Part shown: positions 23,532 through 32,397 of the stretch, piece after piece
How positions within the stretch are numbered: position 1 is the first letter of the stretch
Layout of the letters: each line of letters starts with the position of its first letter
Assembly (NCBI RefSeq): GCF_002091675.1
Contig: NZ_BDAE01000003.1
Location: forward strand, 186,001 to 250,000
Origin: Pseudomonas luteola NBRC 103146
GTDB taxonomy: Bacteria > Pseudomonadota > Gammaproteobacteria > Pseudomonadales > Pseudomonadaceae
Direction: 5' to 3'
DNA: 64,000 nucleotides
The notes under the pieces: model-generated
Database searches by the model: none
What the model saw: the letters and a program-made list of their open reading frames with translations, nothing else
Told to the model about the DNA's origin: nothing
Translations under genes and position numbers: made by a program

Positions 23532-25526
23532 TTACAGCAGCAGGCCGCGAATCTCAGCCAGCAGATCGCCCAGGCGCTTGGTGAAGCGGGCCGCAGCAGC
23601 GCCATTGATCACGCGGTGATCATAGGAGAGCGAAAGCGGCAGCATCAGGCGCGGCTGGAAGGCCTTGCCGTCCCATACCGGTTGCATGGTGGCCTTGGAT
23701 ACTCCCAGGATCGCCACTTCCGGTGCGTTGACGATCGGCGTGAAGCCGGTGCCGCCAATGTGGCCGAGGCTGGAGATCGTGAAGCAGGCACCCTGCATGT
23801 CGTCGCCGGAAAGCTTCTTGTTGCGTGCTTTCTCAGCCAGTTGAGCGGCTTCGGCAGCCAGCTGCAGAAGACTCTTCTGATCGACGTTGCGAATGACAGG
23901 TACCAGCAGCCCATCCGGCGTGTCCACGGCAAAGCCAATGTGCACGTATTTCTTGCGGATAATGGCCTTGCCACTGGGTGCGAGCGAGGCATTGAAGTCC
24001 GGCAGCTCTTTGAGCACATGGGCGCAGGCCTTGAGCAGGAACGGCAGAATGGTCAGCTTGACGCCCGCTTTTTCTGCCACAGCCTTCTGACCCACACGGA
24101 AGGCTTCAAGATCAGTGACATCAGACTGATCGAACTGCGTTACGTGAGGCACGTTCAGCCAGCTGCGATGCAGATTGGCAGCACCTACCTGCATCAGGCG
24201 TGTCATCGGAACTTCTTCGATTTCGCCAAACTTGCTGAAGTCCACGGTCGGGACCGGAGGAATCCCGGCGCCACCGGTAGCTGCCGCTGCGGCCGGAGCA
24301 GATTTGCTCTTTTGCAGCTGATCCTTTACGTACGACTGGACGTCTTCCTTGAGAATACGTCCCTTCGGACCGGTTGGCGCCACTTCGCTCAGCTCGACGC
24401 CGAACTCGCGTGCCAGCATCCGTACAGCCGGGCCAGCATGCACTTTCTTGCCAGGCTGGCCGGTGGGCGTGGGCGCTTGCGGTGCCTTGGCCGGCGCTGG
24501 GCTTGGACTCGCCTGCTTTTGTGCCGGAGCTGCGTTTTGCTGAGCCGGTGCAGGCTTCTCAGCCTTTTTCTTCGGTGCTGCGCCTTGAACCTTCAAGGTC
24601 AGGATCAGATCGCCAGTTTTGGCCTGGTCACCTACCTTGATGGAAACGCTTTCCACCACGCCCGCCTTGGGCGCCGGGATTTCCATGCTGGCCTTGTCGG
24701 ATTCCAGGGTAATCAGCGACTGGTCCGCTTCTACCGTGTCACCCGCTTTGACCATCACTTCGATCACATTGGCGCTACCGGTCGAGCCGATGTCAGGCAC
24801 CTTGATCTCTTCAGTGCTCTCGCCAGCAGGCTCATCGTCGGCCGTCTCGTGCAATTCAGGCTCGGCTGCCTGCACGGCAGGCTTATCACTGGTGGATTGA
24901 GCCGGTGCAGAGGAAGCGTTGCCGCTTCCCTTGAGTACCAGAATCAGGTCACCTGTACCTACTTCATCACCCACCTTGACGGCGATACTTTCAATCACGC
25001 CGGCAGCAGGTGAGGGGATCTCCATGCTGGCCTTGTCAGACTCCAGGGTAATCAAGGTCTGCTCGGCTTCGATACGATCACCAACCTTGACCGGAAGCTC
25101 GATAATGTTGGCCTTGCCACTGGTGCCGATATCCGGCACATGGATTTCCTGAGCAGTGCCTGTTCCAGCTTGGTCGTCTTCCTTGGCAGACGCGGACGGG
25201 TCCTCGTCGCCTGGAGGCGTCGGCATTTCAACTTCTTCGTCAGCAGAGCCGGCCGCAACTGCCATGGGCTCGGCTGCATCGGTTTCACCCGATGCGCCAT
25301 CTTCCATGTCCAGCAGCAGGTCGCCGGTTTTCAGCGTATCGCCCAGCTTGACGTGCAGCGCAGCGATCTTGCCGGCTTTCGGGGCCGGGATCTCCATGCT
25401 GGCTTTGTCGGATTCGAGCACGACGAGGCTTTGTTCAGCCTCGACGGTGTCGCCCACCTTGACCAGAATTTCGATGATCTCGCCTTCGCCACTGCCGATA
25501 TCAGGTACGCGAATGGTTTCACTCAC
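23532..25526 (-). CDS. aceF: Pyruvate dehydrogenase E2, dihydrolipoamide acetyltransferase
   Basis: The core of the pyruvate dehydrogenase complex, moving the acetyl group from E1 to CoA. The 664-residue protein has three lipoyl domains, each with the motif ESDKAS. The modified lysines would be K41, K165 and K278. Ala/Pro-rich linkers join them to the subunit-binding domain (HAGPAVRMLAREFGVEL, near 365). The catalytic domain ends with SYDHRVINGAAAARF; H637 is the catalytic histidine, and the usual Asp four residues on is Asn641, as known for Azotobacter and Pseudomonas E2p. It follows aceE by 27 bases in one operon closed by a strong terminator. Confidence 0.96.
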   Translation of the reverse strand: MSETIRVPDIGSGEGEIIEILVKVGDTVEAEQSLVVLESDKASMEIPAPKAGKIAALHVKLGDTLKTGDLLLDMEDGASGETDAAEPMAVAAGSADEEVEMPTPPGDEDPSASAKEDDQAGTGTAQEIHVPDIGTSGKANIIELPVKVGDRIEAEQTLITLESDKASMEIPSPAAGVIESIAVKVGDEVGTGDLILVLKGSGNASSAPAQSTSDKPAVQAAEPELHETADDEPAGESTEEIKVPDIGSTGSANVIEVMVKAGDTVEADQSLITLESDKASMEIPAPKAGVVESVSIKVGDQAKTGDLILTLKVQGAAPKKKAEKPAPAQQNAAPAQKQASPSPAPAKAPQAPTPTGQPGKKVHAGPAVRMLAREFGVELSEVAPTGPKGRILKEDVQSYVKDQLQKSKSAPAAAAATGGAGIPPVPTVDFSKFGEIEEVPMTRLMQVGAANLHRSWLNVPHVTQFDQSDVTDLEAFRVGQKAVAEKAGVKLTILPFLLKACAHVLKELPDFNASLAPSGKAIIRKKYVHIGFAVDTPDGLLVPVIRNVDQKSLLQLAAEAAQLAEKARNKKLSGDDMQGACFTISSLGHIGGTGFTPIVNAPEVAILGVSKATMQPVWDGKAFQPRLMLPLSLSYDHRVINGAAAARFTKRLGDLLAEIRGLLL

Positions 25527-25553
25527 AATAATTTCTCCTTTTCACCGTCGGCA

Positions 25554-28199
25554 TCAGCAATCAAGCGGGTTGCGCTTGAGCGGATCGATACCGAACTTGG
25601 TGATGGCATCCGCTACGACCTGACGCTCGATAGCGCCACGATCGGCCAGGGCTTGCAGAGCAGCCAGGGCGACCCAGTGGCGATCCACTTCGAAGAAGTG
25701 ACGCAGTTTTTTGCGCGAGTCGCTGCGGCCGAAACCGTCAGTGCCCAGCACTTGGTATTCCTTGGATGGAACCCACTGGCGAACCTGGTCGGCGAACAGC
25801 TTCATGTAGTCGGTAGAGGCAATGACCGGGCCTTCACGTCCTTCCAGACACTGCTGGATATAGGCCTTGCGGGGCTCCTCCAGCGGATGCAGGCGGTTCC
25901 AGTGATCAACTGCCAGGCCATCACGGCGCAGCTCGTTGAAGCTGGTGACGCTCCAGATGTCTGCACCGATACCCATTTCGCGCAGTAGGGCTTTTGCTTC
26001 GCGAACCTCACGCAGGATGGTGCCCGAGCCCAGAAGCTGAACGCGATGCTTGAAATCGCCGGTTTCTTCTTCCAGGAGATACATACCCTTGATGATGCCT
26101 TCCTCGGCACCTTCAGGCAGCGCAGGCTGCTGGTAGTTCTCGTTCATGACCGTGATGTAGAAGAACACGTTCTTCTGCTCTTCGGTCATCTGACGAATGC
26201 CTTCGCGAATGATGACCGCCAGCTCGTAGGCATAGGTGGGATCGTACGTGCGGCAGTTCGGGATAGTCGCTGCCAGAATATGGCTGTGACCATCTTCGTG
26301 CTGCAGGCCTTCGCCGTTCAATGTGGTACGGCCGGCAGTACCGCCAATCAGGAAACCACGCACCTGGCTATCACCAGCGGCCCAGGCCAAATCGCCGATA
26401 CGCTGGAAGCCGAACATCGAATAGTAGATGTAGAACGGCAGCATCGGCTGGTTGTAGGTGCTGTAGGACGTACCGGCTGCAATGAAGGAGCTCATGGCGC
26501 CTGCTTCGTTGATGCCTTCTTCGAGGATCTGGCCTTTCTTGTCCTCGCGGTAGAACATCACCTGATCCTTGTCGACAGGCTCGTAGAGCTGACCGACGGA
26601 GGAATAAATGCCAAGCTGACGGAACATGCCTTCCATACCAAAGGTACGGGCTTCGTCCGGGATGATCGGGACGATGCGGCTGCCCAGATCCTTGTCCTTG
26701 ACCAGCTGGGACAGGATGCGCACGAAGGCCATGGTGGTGGAGATCTCGCGATCGCCAGAGCCGTCCAGGATAGCTTTCAGCGTTTCCAGCGGTGGTGTCG
26801 GAATGCTGATGCTGGTAGTACGACGCTGCGGTACCGAGCCGCCCAGCGCTTCGCGACGCTTGCGCAGGTACTTCATTTCCGGGCTGTCTTCGGCAGGACG
26901 GAAGAAGGGCAGGTCGGCCAGCTGATCATCGTTCAGCGGAATGTCGAAGCGGTCGCGGAATTTCTTCAGGCTCTCCACATCGATCTTCTTGGTGTTGTGG
27001 GCGATGTTCTTCGCTTCACCCGCACCGGTGCCATAACCCTTGATGGTCTTGGCAAGAATGACCGTCGGCTGACCCTTGTGGTTGACCGCCTGATGGTAGG
27101 CTGCATACACCTTGTACGGATCATGACCGCCGCGGTTGAGCTTCCAGATGTCCTCATCGGACATGTCCTCAACCATCTTCAGCAGCTCAGGGTTGGCGCC
27201 GAAGAAGTGCTTACGAACGAACGCGCCGTCCTTAGCCTTGTAGTTCTGGTATTCACCGTCGATGGCTTCATCCATGCGCTGCTGCATGAGGCCGTTTTCG
27301 TCACGGGCGAACAGGGGATCCCAGAGGCGACCCCAGATAACCTTGTTCACGTTCCACTGGGCGCCGCGGAAGACGCCTTCCAGTTCCTGGATGATCTTCG
27401 CGTTACCACGAACCGGACCGTCCAGACGCTGCAGGTTGCAGTTGATCACGAAGATCAGGTTGTCCAGCTTTTCACGACCTGCCAGAGAGATGGCGCCCAG
27501 GGTCTCTGGCTCGTCAGTCTCGCCGTCACCGATAAAGCACCAGACCTTCTGCTTGCCGGCCGGGATGAAGCCGCGGTCTTCCAGGTACTTCATGAAGCGT
27601 GCCTGATAGATCGCTGTGATCGGACCCAGACCCATGGATACGGTCGGGAACTGCCAGAAATCGGGCATCAGGTGCGGGTGCGGATAGCTCGACAGACCGT
27701 TGCCATCTACTTCCTGGCGGAAGTTGTTCATCTGGTCTTCGGTCAGGCGGCCCTCAAGGAAGGCACGTGCGTAAACGCCAGGAGAAGCGTGGCCCTGGTA
27801 ATACACCAGGTCGCCGCCATGCTCTTCGGTTGGCGCTTTGAAGAAGTAGTTAAAACCAATGTCGTATAGCGTAGCGGACGAAGCAAAGGTAGAAATGTGG
27901 CCGCCAAGGTCCGGGTCGCGGAGGTTGGTACGAACCACCATGGCCAACGCATTCCAGCGTACCAGCGAGCGAATCCGCCGCTCCATGAAGAGGTCGCCCG
28001 GCATCTGGACTTCTTTGGTAACCGGGATCGTGTTGCGATACGGGGTGGTGATCGCGTAGGGAAGCTGTGTACCTGTCCGAGTGGCCAGCTCACCCATACG
28101 GGTCAGCAGATAATGAGCTCGGTCTTCACCTTCGCAGTCTAGTACGGACTCCAGGGCGTCCAGCCATTCCTGGGTTTCGACGGGATCAAGGTCTTGCAT
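25554..28199 (-). CDS. aceE: Pyruvate dehydrogenase E1, homodimeric type
   Basis: Thiamine-diphosphate enzyme that decarboxylates pyruvate and acetylates the lipoyl groups of AceF. The 881-residue single-chain E1 is the gammaproteobacterial form. The thiamine-diphosphate motif runs from GDGETDEPE to INCNLQRLDGPVRGN. Other family segments are SSYPHPHLMPDFWQFPTVSMGLGP and, near the C-terminus, VLGTDGFGRSDSR. The start ATG at 28199 begins MQDLDPVETQEWLDALESVL, the known N-terminus type, with CTGGAGCAAGCC upstream. It is divergent from glnE across 232 bases that hold two perfect palindromes, one of which resembles a HexR operator. Confidence 0.97.
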   Translation of the reverse strand: MQDLDPVETQEWLDALESVLDCEGEDRAHYLLTRMGELATRTGTQLPYAITTPYRNTIPVTKEVQMPGDLFMERRIRSLVRWNALAMVVRTNLRDPDLGGHISTFASSATLYDIGFNYFFKAPTEEHGGDLVYYQGHASPGVYARAFLEGRLTEDQMNNFRQEVDGNGLSSYPHPHLMPDFWQFPTVSMGLGPITAIYQARFMKYLEDRGFIPAGKQKVWCFIGDGETDEPETLGAISLAGREKLDNLIFVINCNLQRLDGPVRGNAKIIQELEGVFRGAQWNVNKVIWGRLWDPLFARDENGLMQQRMDEAIDGEYQNYKAKDGAFVRKHFFGANPELLKMVEDMSDEDIWKLNRGGHDPYKVYAAYHQAVNHKGQPTVILAKTIKGYGTGAGEAKNIAHNTKKIDVESLKKFRDRFDIPLNDDQLADLPFFRPAEDSPEMKYLRKRREALGGSVPQRRTTSISIPTPPLETLKAILDGSGDREISTTMAFVRILSQLVKDKDLGSRIVPIIPDEARTFGMEGMFRQLGIYSSVGQLYEPVDKDQVMFYREDKKGQILEEGINEAGAMSSFIAAGTSYSTYNQPMLPFYIYYSMFGFQRIGDLAWAAGDSQVRGFLIGGTAGRTTLNGEGLQHEDGHSHILAATIPNCRTYDPTYAYELAVIIREGIRQMTEEQKNVFFYITVMNENYQQPALPEGAEEGIIKGMYLLEEETGDFKHRVQLLGSGTILREVREAKALLREMGIGADIWSVTSFNELRRDGLAVDHWNRLHPLEEPRKAYIQQCLEGREGPVIASTDYMKLFADQVRQWVPSKEYQVLGTDGFGRSDSRKKLRHFFEVDRHWVALAALQALADRGAIERQVVADAITKFGIDPLKRNPLDC

Positions 28200-28310
28200 G
28201 GCTTGCTCCAGGGCGGAAAGGCTTCCAGAATCGGTTGCCTCGGTATCGCCGCCATCCTCTTGGGGGCAGCGTGAATTCTTGGATTATGACCGGGTGGTTC
28301 CCGGCCGGCG

Positions 28311-28325
28311 TGTAGTTTTACTACA
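28311..28325. promoter_or_regulatory. Perfect palindrome upstream of aceE, HexR-like
   Basis: TGTAGTTTTACTACA is a 6-3-6 palindrome about 110 bases upstream of the aceE start. It resembles the HexR consensus described for proteobacteria (TGTAAT, three A/T, ATTACA), a repressor that answers to KDPG and controls central carbon genes. Assignment to HexR is inference. Confidence 0.5.
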
Positions 28326-28372
28326 AAACGGCGGTCGTTTCAGCTGCTCAGGTCAATGTCCGTTATAAAACA

Positions 28373-28387
28373 ACGACAAATTGTCGT
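28373..28387. promoter_or_regulatory. Perfect palindrome between aceE and glnE
   Basis: ACGACAA-A-TTGTCGT is a 7-1-7 palindrome 44 bases upstream of the glnE start and about 170 upstream of aceE. It is adjacent to an AT-rich TTATAAAAC stretch that could be a -10 region. The binding protein is unknown. Confidence 0.4.
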
Positions 28388-28431
28388 GCGGTTTGACCTT
28401 CTCCTCAGCCGTTGACTCCACAGGATAGACC

Positions 28432-31401
28432 ATGAGCCTGCCTTCTCTCACTGCTATTCCTGATTCACTTGCCGAACCTGTAAGGTGTGCGCAGGCACGC
28501 CTCATGGAGGCGTTGAACGCACAGCCTGAACGTTTGCAATATTTTTCAGCATGGCCGCCAGCGCGGCGCAGCGACCTGTCACGGGTGATAGCGGCCAGCG
28601 AGTTTGTCGCTGAGCAGATTCAGCGCGATCCGGCATTAATGCTGGATCTGGCAGACGAGGGCCTATTCGAGCGATCACTGCCAGCCGGCACTATTCACCA
28701 ACAACTGACCGACTGTCTAGCCGGATGTTCGGATGAAAACCAACTCGGACAGCGCTTACGCCGCTTTCGGCTGCGGCACCAGGTTCGCATTATCTGGCGC
28801 GATCTGACACGTCAGGCCGACCTGCTCGAGACGTGCCGTGACCTGACCGAACTGGCCGATGCCTGTATCGATGAGGCCTACCAATGGCTGTACAAGGACC
28901 AATGCCGTCAATCCGGGGTCCCGATGGGGCATCGGACTGGAGAACCGCAGCATATGGTTATCTTGGGAATGGGCAAGCTGGGAGCGGGCGAGCTTAACCT
29001 TTCGTCCGATATCGATCTCATTTTTGCCTACCCCGAGGGTGGCGAGACAGTAGGGGCGCGTCGTGCACTGGACAATCAACAGTTCTTCATTCGCCTAGGC
29101 CAACGGCTTATCAAGGCCCTTGATACGATTACCGTAGATGGGTTTGTCTTCAGGGTCGATATGCGCTTGCGTCCCTATGGCTCGTCAGGCGCGCTGGCGC
29201 TGAGCTTTTCGGCCATGGAGCAGTATTACCAGGACCAGGGTCGGGACTGGGAACGTTACGCCATGATCAAGGCACGCGTTGTAGGAGGCGATCAGCAGGC
29301 CGGAGCACAACTGCTCAGCATGTTGCGCCCCTTCGTCTACCGGCGTTACCTGGACTTTTCGGCGATTGAAGCGCTGCGCAACATGAAGCAGCTGATCCAG
29401 CAGGAGGTCAGGCGCCGTGAGATGGATGACAACATCAAGCTGGGCGCAGGCGGCATTCGAGAGGTGGAATTTATTGCACAGGCCTATCAGCTGATTCATG
29501 GCGGACGGGAGCTAAGCCTGCAGCAGCGCCCATTGCTGGTAATCCTGAGCGTACTGAAGGATCTGGGCTATCTTCCCGCCGAGGCAGCCGAGGAGATGCG
29601 AGAGGCATACTGCTTTCTCCGCTACGTGGAACATGCGCTACAGGCGATTGGAGATCGACAAACACAGAAATTGCCTGACAGCGAGCTGGATCGTGAGCGG
29701 GTAGCTTTCATGATGGGCTTCGATAGCTGGACTGCTTTTTTAAGCCGGCTGACCCATTGGCGCACCCGTATCAACTGGCATTTTCAGCAGGTTATTGCTG
29801 ACCCGGACGAGGGAGCGGACAGTCAGTCAGAAATTGGGCAGGAGTGGCTACCCCTCTGGGAAGGCAGCCTTGAGGATGCAGCAGCTATCCAGCAGTTGAA
29901 GGAGGCAGGCTTGAGCAGTCCCGAGTCAGCTTGGTCACGGTTGTGTGCGCTACGAAGCAGCAGTCAGGTTCGGACCATGCAGAGAATGGGGCGAGAACGG
30001 TTGGATGCCTTTATGCCTCGGCTGTTGACTCAGATTGTTTCTCATGACGAGCCCGACCAAGCCCTGGATCGCGTTCTACCGTTGATCGAGGCCGTCGCTA
30101 GACGCTCGGCATACTTAGTGCTGCTCACCGAAAACCCCGGAGCACTGGAGCGTCTGCTCCAGCTCTGCAGTGCAAGTGTGTGGATTGCAGAGCAAATCAC
30201 GCGTTTCCCCGCCTTGCTGGATGAGTTGCTTAACGAGGGCCGCTTGTATCGCCCACCTCAAAAGCCTGAGCTGGTCGCGGAGCTGCGGGAGCGGATGGCA
30301 CGCATCCCTGAGGATGATCTGGAGCAGCAGATGGAAATGCTCCGGCATTTCAAGCGCGCTCATGGACTGCGAGTGGCAGCGTCCGAGATTGCAGGCACGC
30401 TAGCCTTGATGAAGGTCAGTGATTACCTGACCTGGATGGCGGAGGCGATTCTTGATCAAGTGCTTGAGCTGGCCTGGCGACAGATGGTTCAGCGACATGG
30501 CCGTCCGCAACGTGCCGATGGATCGCCGTGTGATCCGGACTTCGTGATCATAGGTTACGGCAAGGTCGGCGGTATTGAGTTGGGGCACGGTTCCGACCTT
30601 GATCTTGTCTTTATTCACGATGGTGATCCGTTAGCCGAGACGGATGGCGGCAAGCCTATCGATGGTGCTCAGTTCTACACGCGTCTCGGACAGCGCATCA
30701 TCCACTTCCTGACCACATCGACCACCGCCGGAACGCTGTATGAGGTCGACATGCGCCTAAGGCCTTCCGGGGCTGCCGGGCTTCTGGTCAGTACGATCAA
30801 GGCATTCGAGCACTACCAGCAGAACGAGGCCTGGACCTGGGAGCACCAGGCATTGGTGCGGGCGCGGGTGCTGGCCGGCTGCCCCGTCGTCACGGCACGG
30901 TTCGAGGCTGTACGGGCTGCGGTCCTGAGCCGGCGTCGTGATGAGGCCAAGCTGCGTCGTGAGGTCGGCGAGATGCGGATGAAGATGCGGGAAAACCTGG
31001 GAACCAAGGCTACCTCCGGTGGATCGTCGCCGATTGCCTTCGAGGCGGGCAGGGTATTTGACCTCAAGCAGGATGCAGGCGGTATCGTCGATATTGAATT
31101 TATGGTGCAATATGCGGTTCTTGTCTGGTCCTGGCAGCATCCTGATCTGCTGCGCTTCACCGACAATATCCGCATTCTGGAAGAACTAGAGCGGGCTGGA
31201 TTGATCTCGAGTCCAGATGTCCATCTGTTGCAAGAGGCTTACAAAGCCTACCGTGCTGCCGCACACCGCCAGGCTCTGCAGAAGCAGGCAGGCGTAGTGG
31301 ACGGCAGCCTCTTCCATGACGAGCGACACGGCGTCATGCGGATCTGGAAGTCGCTTGCGCTCGACCCACTCGCTGCGCAGCAGTACGAATCGAATTCTTG
31401 A
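28432..31401 (+). CDS. glnE: Bifunctional glutamine synthetase adenylyltransferase/adenylyl-removing enzyme
   Basis: GlnE adds AMP to, and removes it from, glutamine synthetase according to nitrogen status signalled by PII. The 989-residue protein has the two nucleotidyltransferase domains of the family. The N-terminal deadenylylase active site is GMGKLGAGELNLSSDIDLIF (about residue 182-201). The C-terminal adenylylase site is GYGKVGGIELGHGSDLDLVF (near 705). Each is followed by a helical regulatory domain, and VDMRLRPYGSSG and VDMRLRPSGAAG are visible in turn. Its TGA is fused to the ribosome-binding site of ilvE (TGAGGAG), so the two genes are likely cotranslated. The same order occurs in other pseudomonads. 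Confidence 0.97.
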   Translation: MSLPSLTAIPDSLAEPVRCAQARLMEALNAQPERLQYFSAWPPARRSDLSRVIAASEFVAEQIQRDPALMLDLADEGLFERSLPAGTIHQQLTDCLAGCSDENQLGQRLRRFRLRHQVRIIWRDLTRQADLLETCRDLTELADACIDEAYQWLYKDQCRQSGVPMGHRTGEPQHMVILGMGKLGAGELNLSSDIDLIFAYPEGGETVGARRALDNQQFFIRLGQRLIKALDTITVDGFVFRVDMRLRPYGSSGALALSFSAMEQYYQDQGRDWERYAMIKARVVGGDQQAGAQLLSMLRPFVYRRYLDFSAIEALRNMKQLIQQEVRRREMDDNIKLGAGGIREVEFIAQAYQLIHGGRELSLQQRPLLVILSVLKDLGYLPAEAAEEMREAYCFLRYVEHALQAIGDRQTQKLPDSELDRERVAFMMGFDSWTAFLSRLTHWRTRINWHFQQVIADPDEGADSQSEIGQEWLPLWEGSLEDAAAIQQLKEAGLSSPESAWSRLCALRSSSQVRTMQRMGRERLDAFMPRLLTQIVSHDEPDQALDRVLPLIEAVARRSAYLVLLTENPGALERLLQLCSASVWIAEQITRFPALLDELLNEGRLYRPPQKPELVAELRERMARIPEDDLEQQMEMLRHFKRAHGLRVAASEIAGTLALMKVSDYLTWMAEAILDQVLELAWRQMVQRHGRPQRADGSPCDPDFVIIGYGKVGGIELGHGSDLDLVFIHDGDPLAETDGGKPIDGAQFYTRLGQRIIHFLTTSTTAGTLYEVDMRLRPSGAAGLLVSTIKAFEHYQQNEAWTWEHQALVRARVLAGCPVVTARFEAVRAAVLSRRRDEAKLRREVGEMRMKMRENLGTKATSGGSSPIAFEAGRVFDLKQDAGGIVDIEFMVQYAVLVWSWQHPDLLRFTDNIRILEELERAGLISSPDVHLLQEAYKAYRAAAHRQALQKQAGVVDGSLFHDERHGVMRIWKSLALDPLAAQQYESNS

Positions 31402-31414
31402 GGAGCTGCAAATT

Positions 31415-32338
31415 ATGTCGATGTCCGATCGTGACGGTGTGATCTGGTATGACGGTGAAATGGTGCCGTGGCGCGATGCGACCACCCATGTTCTGACCCA
31501 TACGCTGCATTATGGAATGGGTGTGTTCGAAGGCGTTCGCGCTTACAACACCCCTCAGGGCACAGCAATCTTCCGTCTACAGGCGCACACGGATCGTCTG
31601 TTCGACTCCGCCCACATCATGGGCATGAAGATGCCTTTCACCAAAGACGAGATTAACGAAGCGCACCGCGCGGTGATTCGTGATAACAACCTTGAAAGCG
31701 CCTATCTGCGTCCGATGGTGTTCTACGGATCGGAAGGCATGGGACTGCGTGCGACCGGTCTGAAGGTGCATGTGATCGTGGCCGCCTGGCACTGGGGCGC
31801 CTACATGGGGGAGGAGGCGCTGGAACAGGGCATCAAGGTACGTACCAGCTCCTATACCCGTCACCACGTGAACATCTCCATGACCCGTGCAAAGGCCAAC
31901 GGACACTACATTAACTCGATGCTGGCACTGCAGGAAGCCATTTCCGGCGGTGCAGACGAGGCCCTGCTGCTGGATCCGGAAGGTTATGTGGCTGAAGGCT
32001 CCGGTGAGAATATCTTCATCATCAAGGACAATGTCATCTACACGCCTGAAGTAACGGCGTGCCTCAACGGCATCACCCGTAACACCGTGCTGACACTGGC
32101 CAAGGAGCATGGCTACGCGTTGGTTGAAAAGCGTATTACGCGTGACGAAGTCTATATTGCGGATGAAGCATTCTTTACTGGTACTGCCGCTGAAGTGACC
32201 CCTATCCGTGAAGTCGATGGACGCACCATCGGCGCCGGCCGCCGCGGTCCAGTGACCGAAACGCTGCAAAAGGCCTACTTCGATCTGGTTACCGGCAAGA
32301 CTGATAGCCATGCCGAGTGGCGTACTGCAGTGAAATAA
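31415..32338 (+). CDS. ilvE: Branched-chain amino acid aminotransferase
   Basis: PLP enzyme of fold type IV that interconverts Leu, Ile and Val with their 2-oxo acids. The 307-residue protein begins MSMSDRDGVIWYDGEMVPW. It has the family segments HYGMGVFEGVRAY, MTRAKANGHYINSMLA (containing the PLP lysine), GYVAEGSGENIFI and FFTGTAAEVTPI. The ATG at 31415 has AGGAG nine bases upstream, overlapping the glnE stop. A second ATG two codons later is possible but farther from the site. A perfect hairpin separates it from the LPS gene waaF. Confidence 0.96.
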   Translation: MSMSDRDGVIWYDGEMVPWRDATTHVLTHTLHYGMGVFEGVRAYNTPQGTAIFRLQAHTDRLFDSAHIMGMKMPFTKDEINEAHRAVIRDNNLESAYLRPMVFYGSEGMGLRATGLKVHVIVAAWHWGAYMGEEALEQGIKVRTSSYTRHHVNISMTRAKANGHYINSMLALQEAISGGADEALLLDPEGYVAEGSGENIFIIKDNVIYTPEVTACLNGITRNTVLTLAKEHGYALVEKRITRDEVYIADEAFFTGTAAEVTPIREVDGRTIGAGRRGPVTETLQKAYFDLVTGKTDSHAEWRTAVK

Positions 32339-32343
32339 GCCGC

Positions 32344-32383
32344 ACGTACAAGGCTCATGGTAGATACTATGAGCCTTGTACGT
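32344..32383 (+). other. Perfect 15-bp hairpin between ilvE and waaF
   Basis: The arms 32344-32358 and 32369-32383 are exactly complementary, and the loop can pair further (GTA/TAC). It is followed by TGTAGCGTGAGCC, not a T-run. It sits just after the ilvE stop and 14 bases before the waaF ATG. It may be a rho-independent-like pause, a processing site or a translation-limiting structure. Confidence 0.75.
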
Positions 32384-32397
32384 TGTAGCGTGAGCCT

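Noticed and set aside
23532-23640. Asn641 in place of Asp in the AceF DHRxxDG motif, considered as a lesion
   Set aside because: Azotobacter and Pseudomonas pyruvate dehydrogenase E2 normally have DHRVING, so this is a family trait.
23505-25013. Open frame on the plus strand opposite aceF, about 500 codons
   Set aside because: It mirrors the Ala/Pro-rich linkers and lipoyl repeats of aceF; low-complexity and without motifs.
24600-25526. Three similar 230-330 base segments, considered as a DNA repeat array
   Set aside because: They encode the three lipoyl domains of AceF; similarity is at protein level and expected.
26046-27869. Long open frame (about 607 codons) on the plus strand opposite aceE
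   Set aside because: Shadow of aceE, whose translation matches pyruvate dehydrogenase E1 throughout; the antisense product has no recognisable domain.
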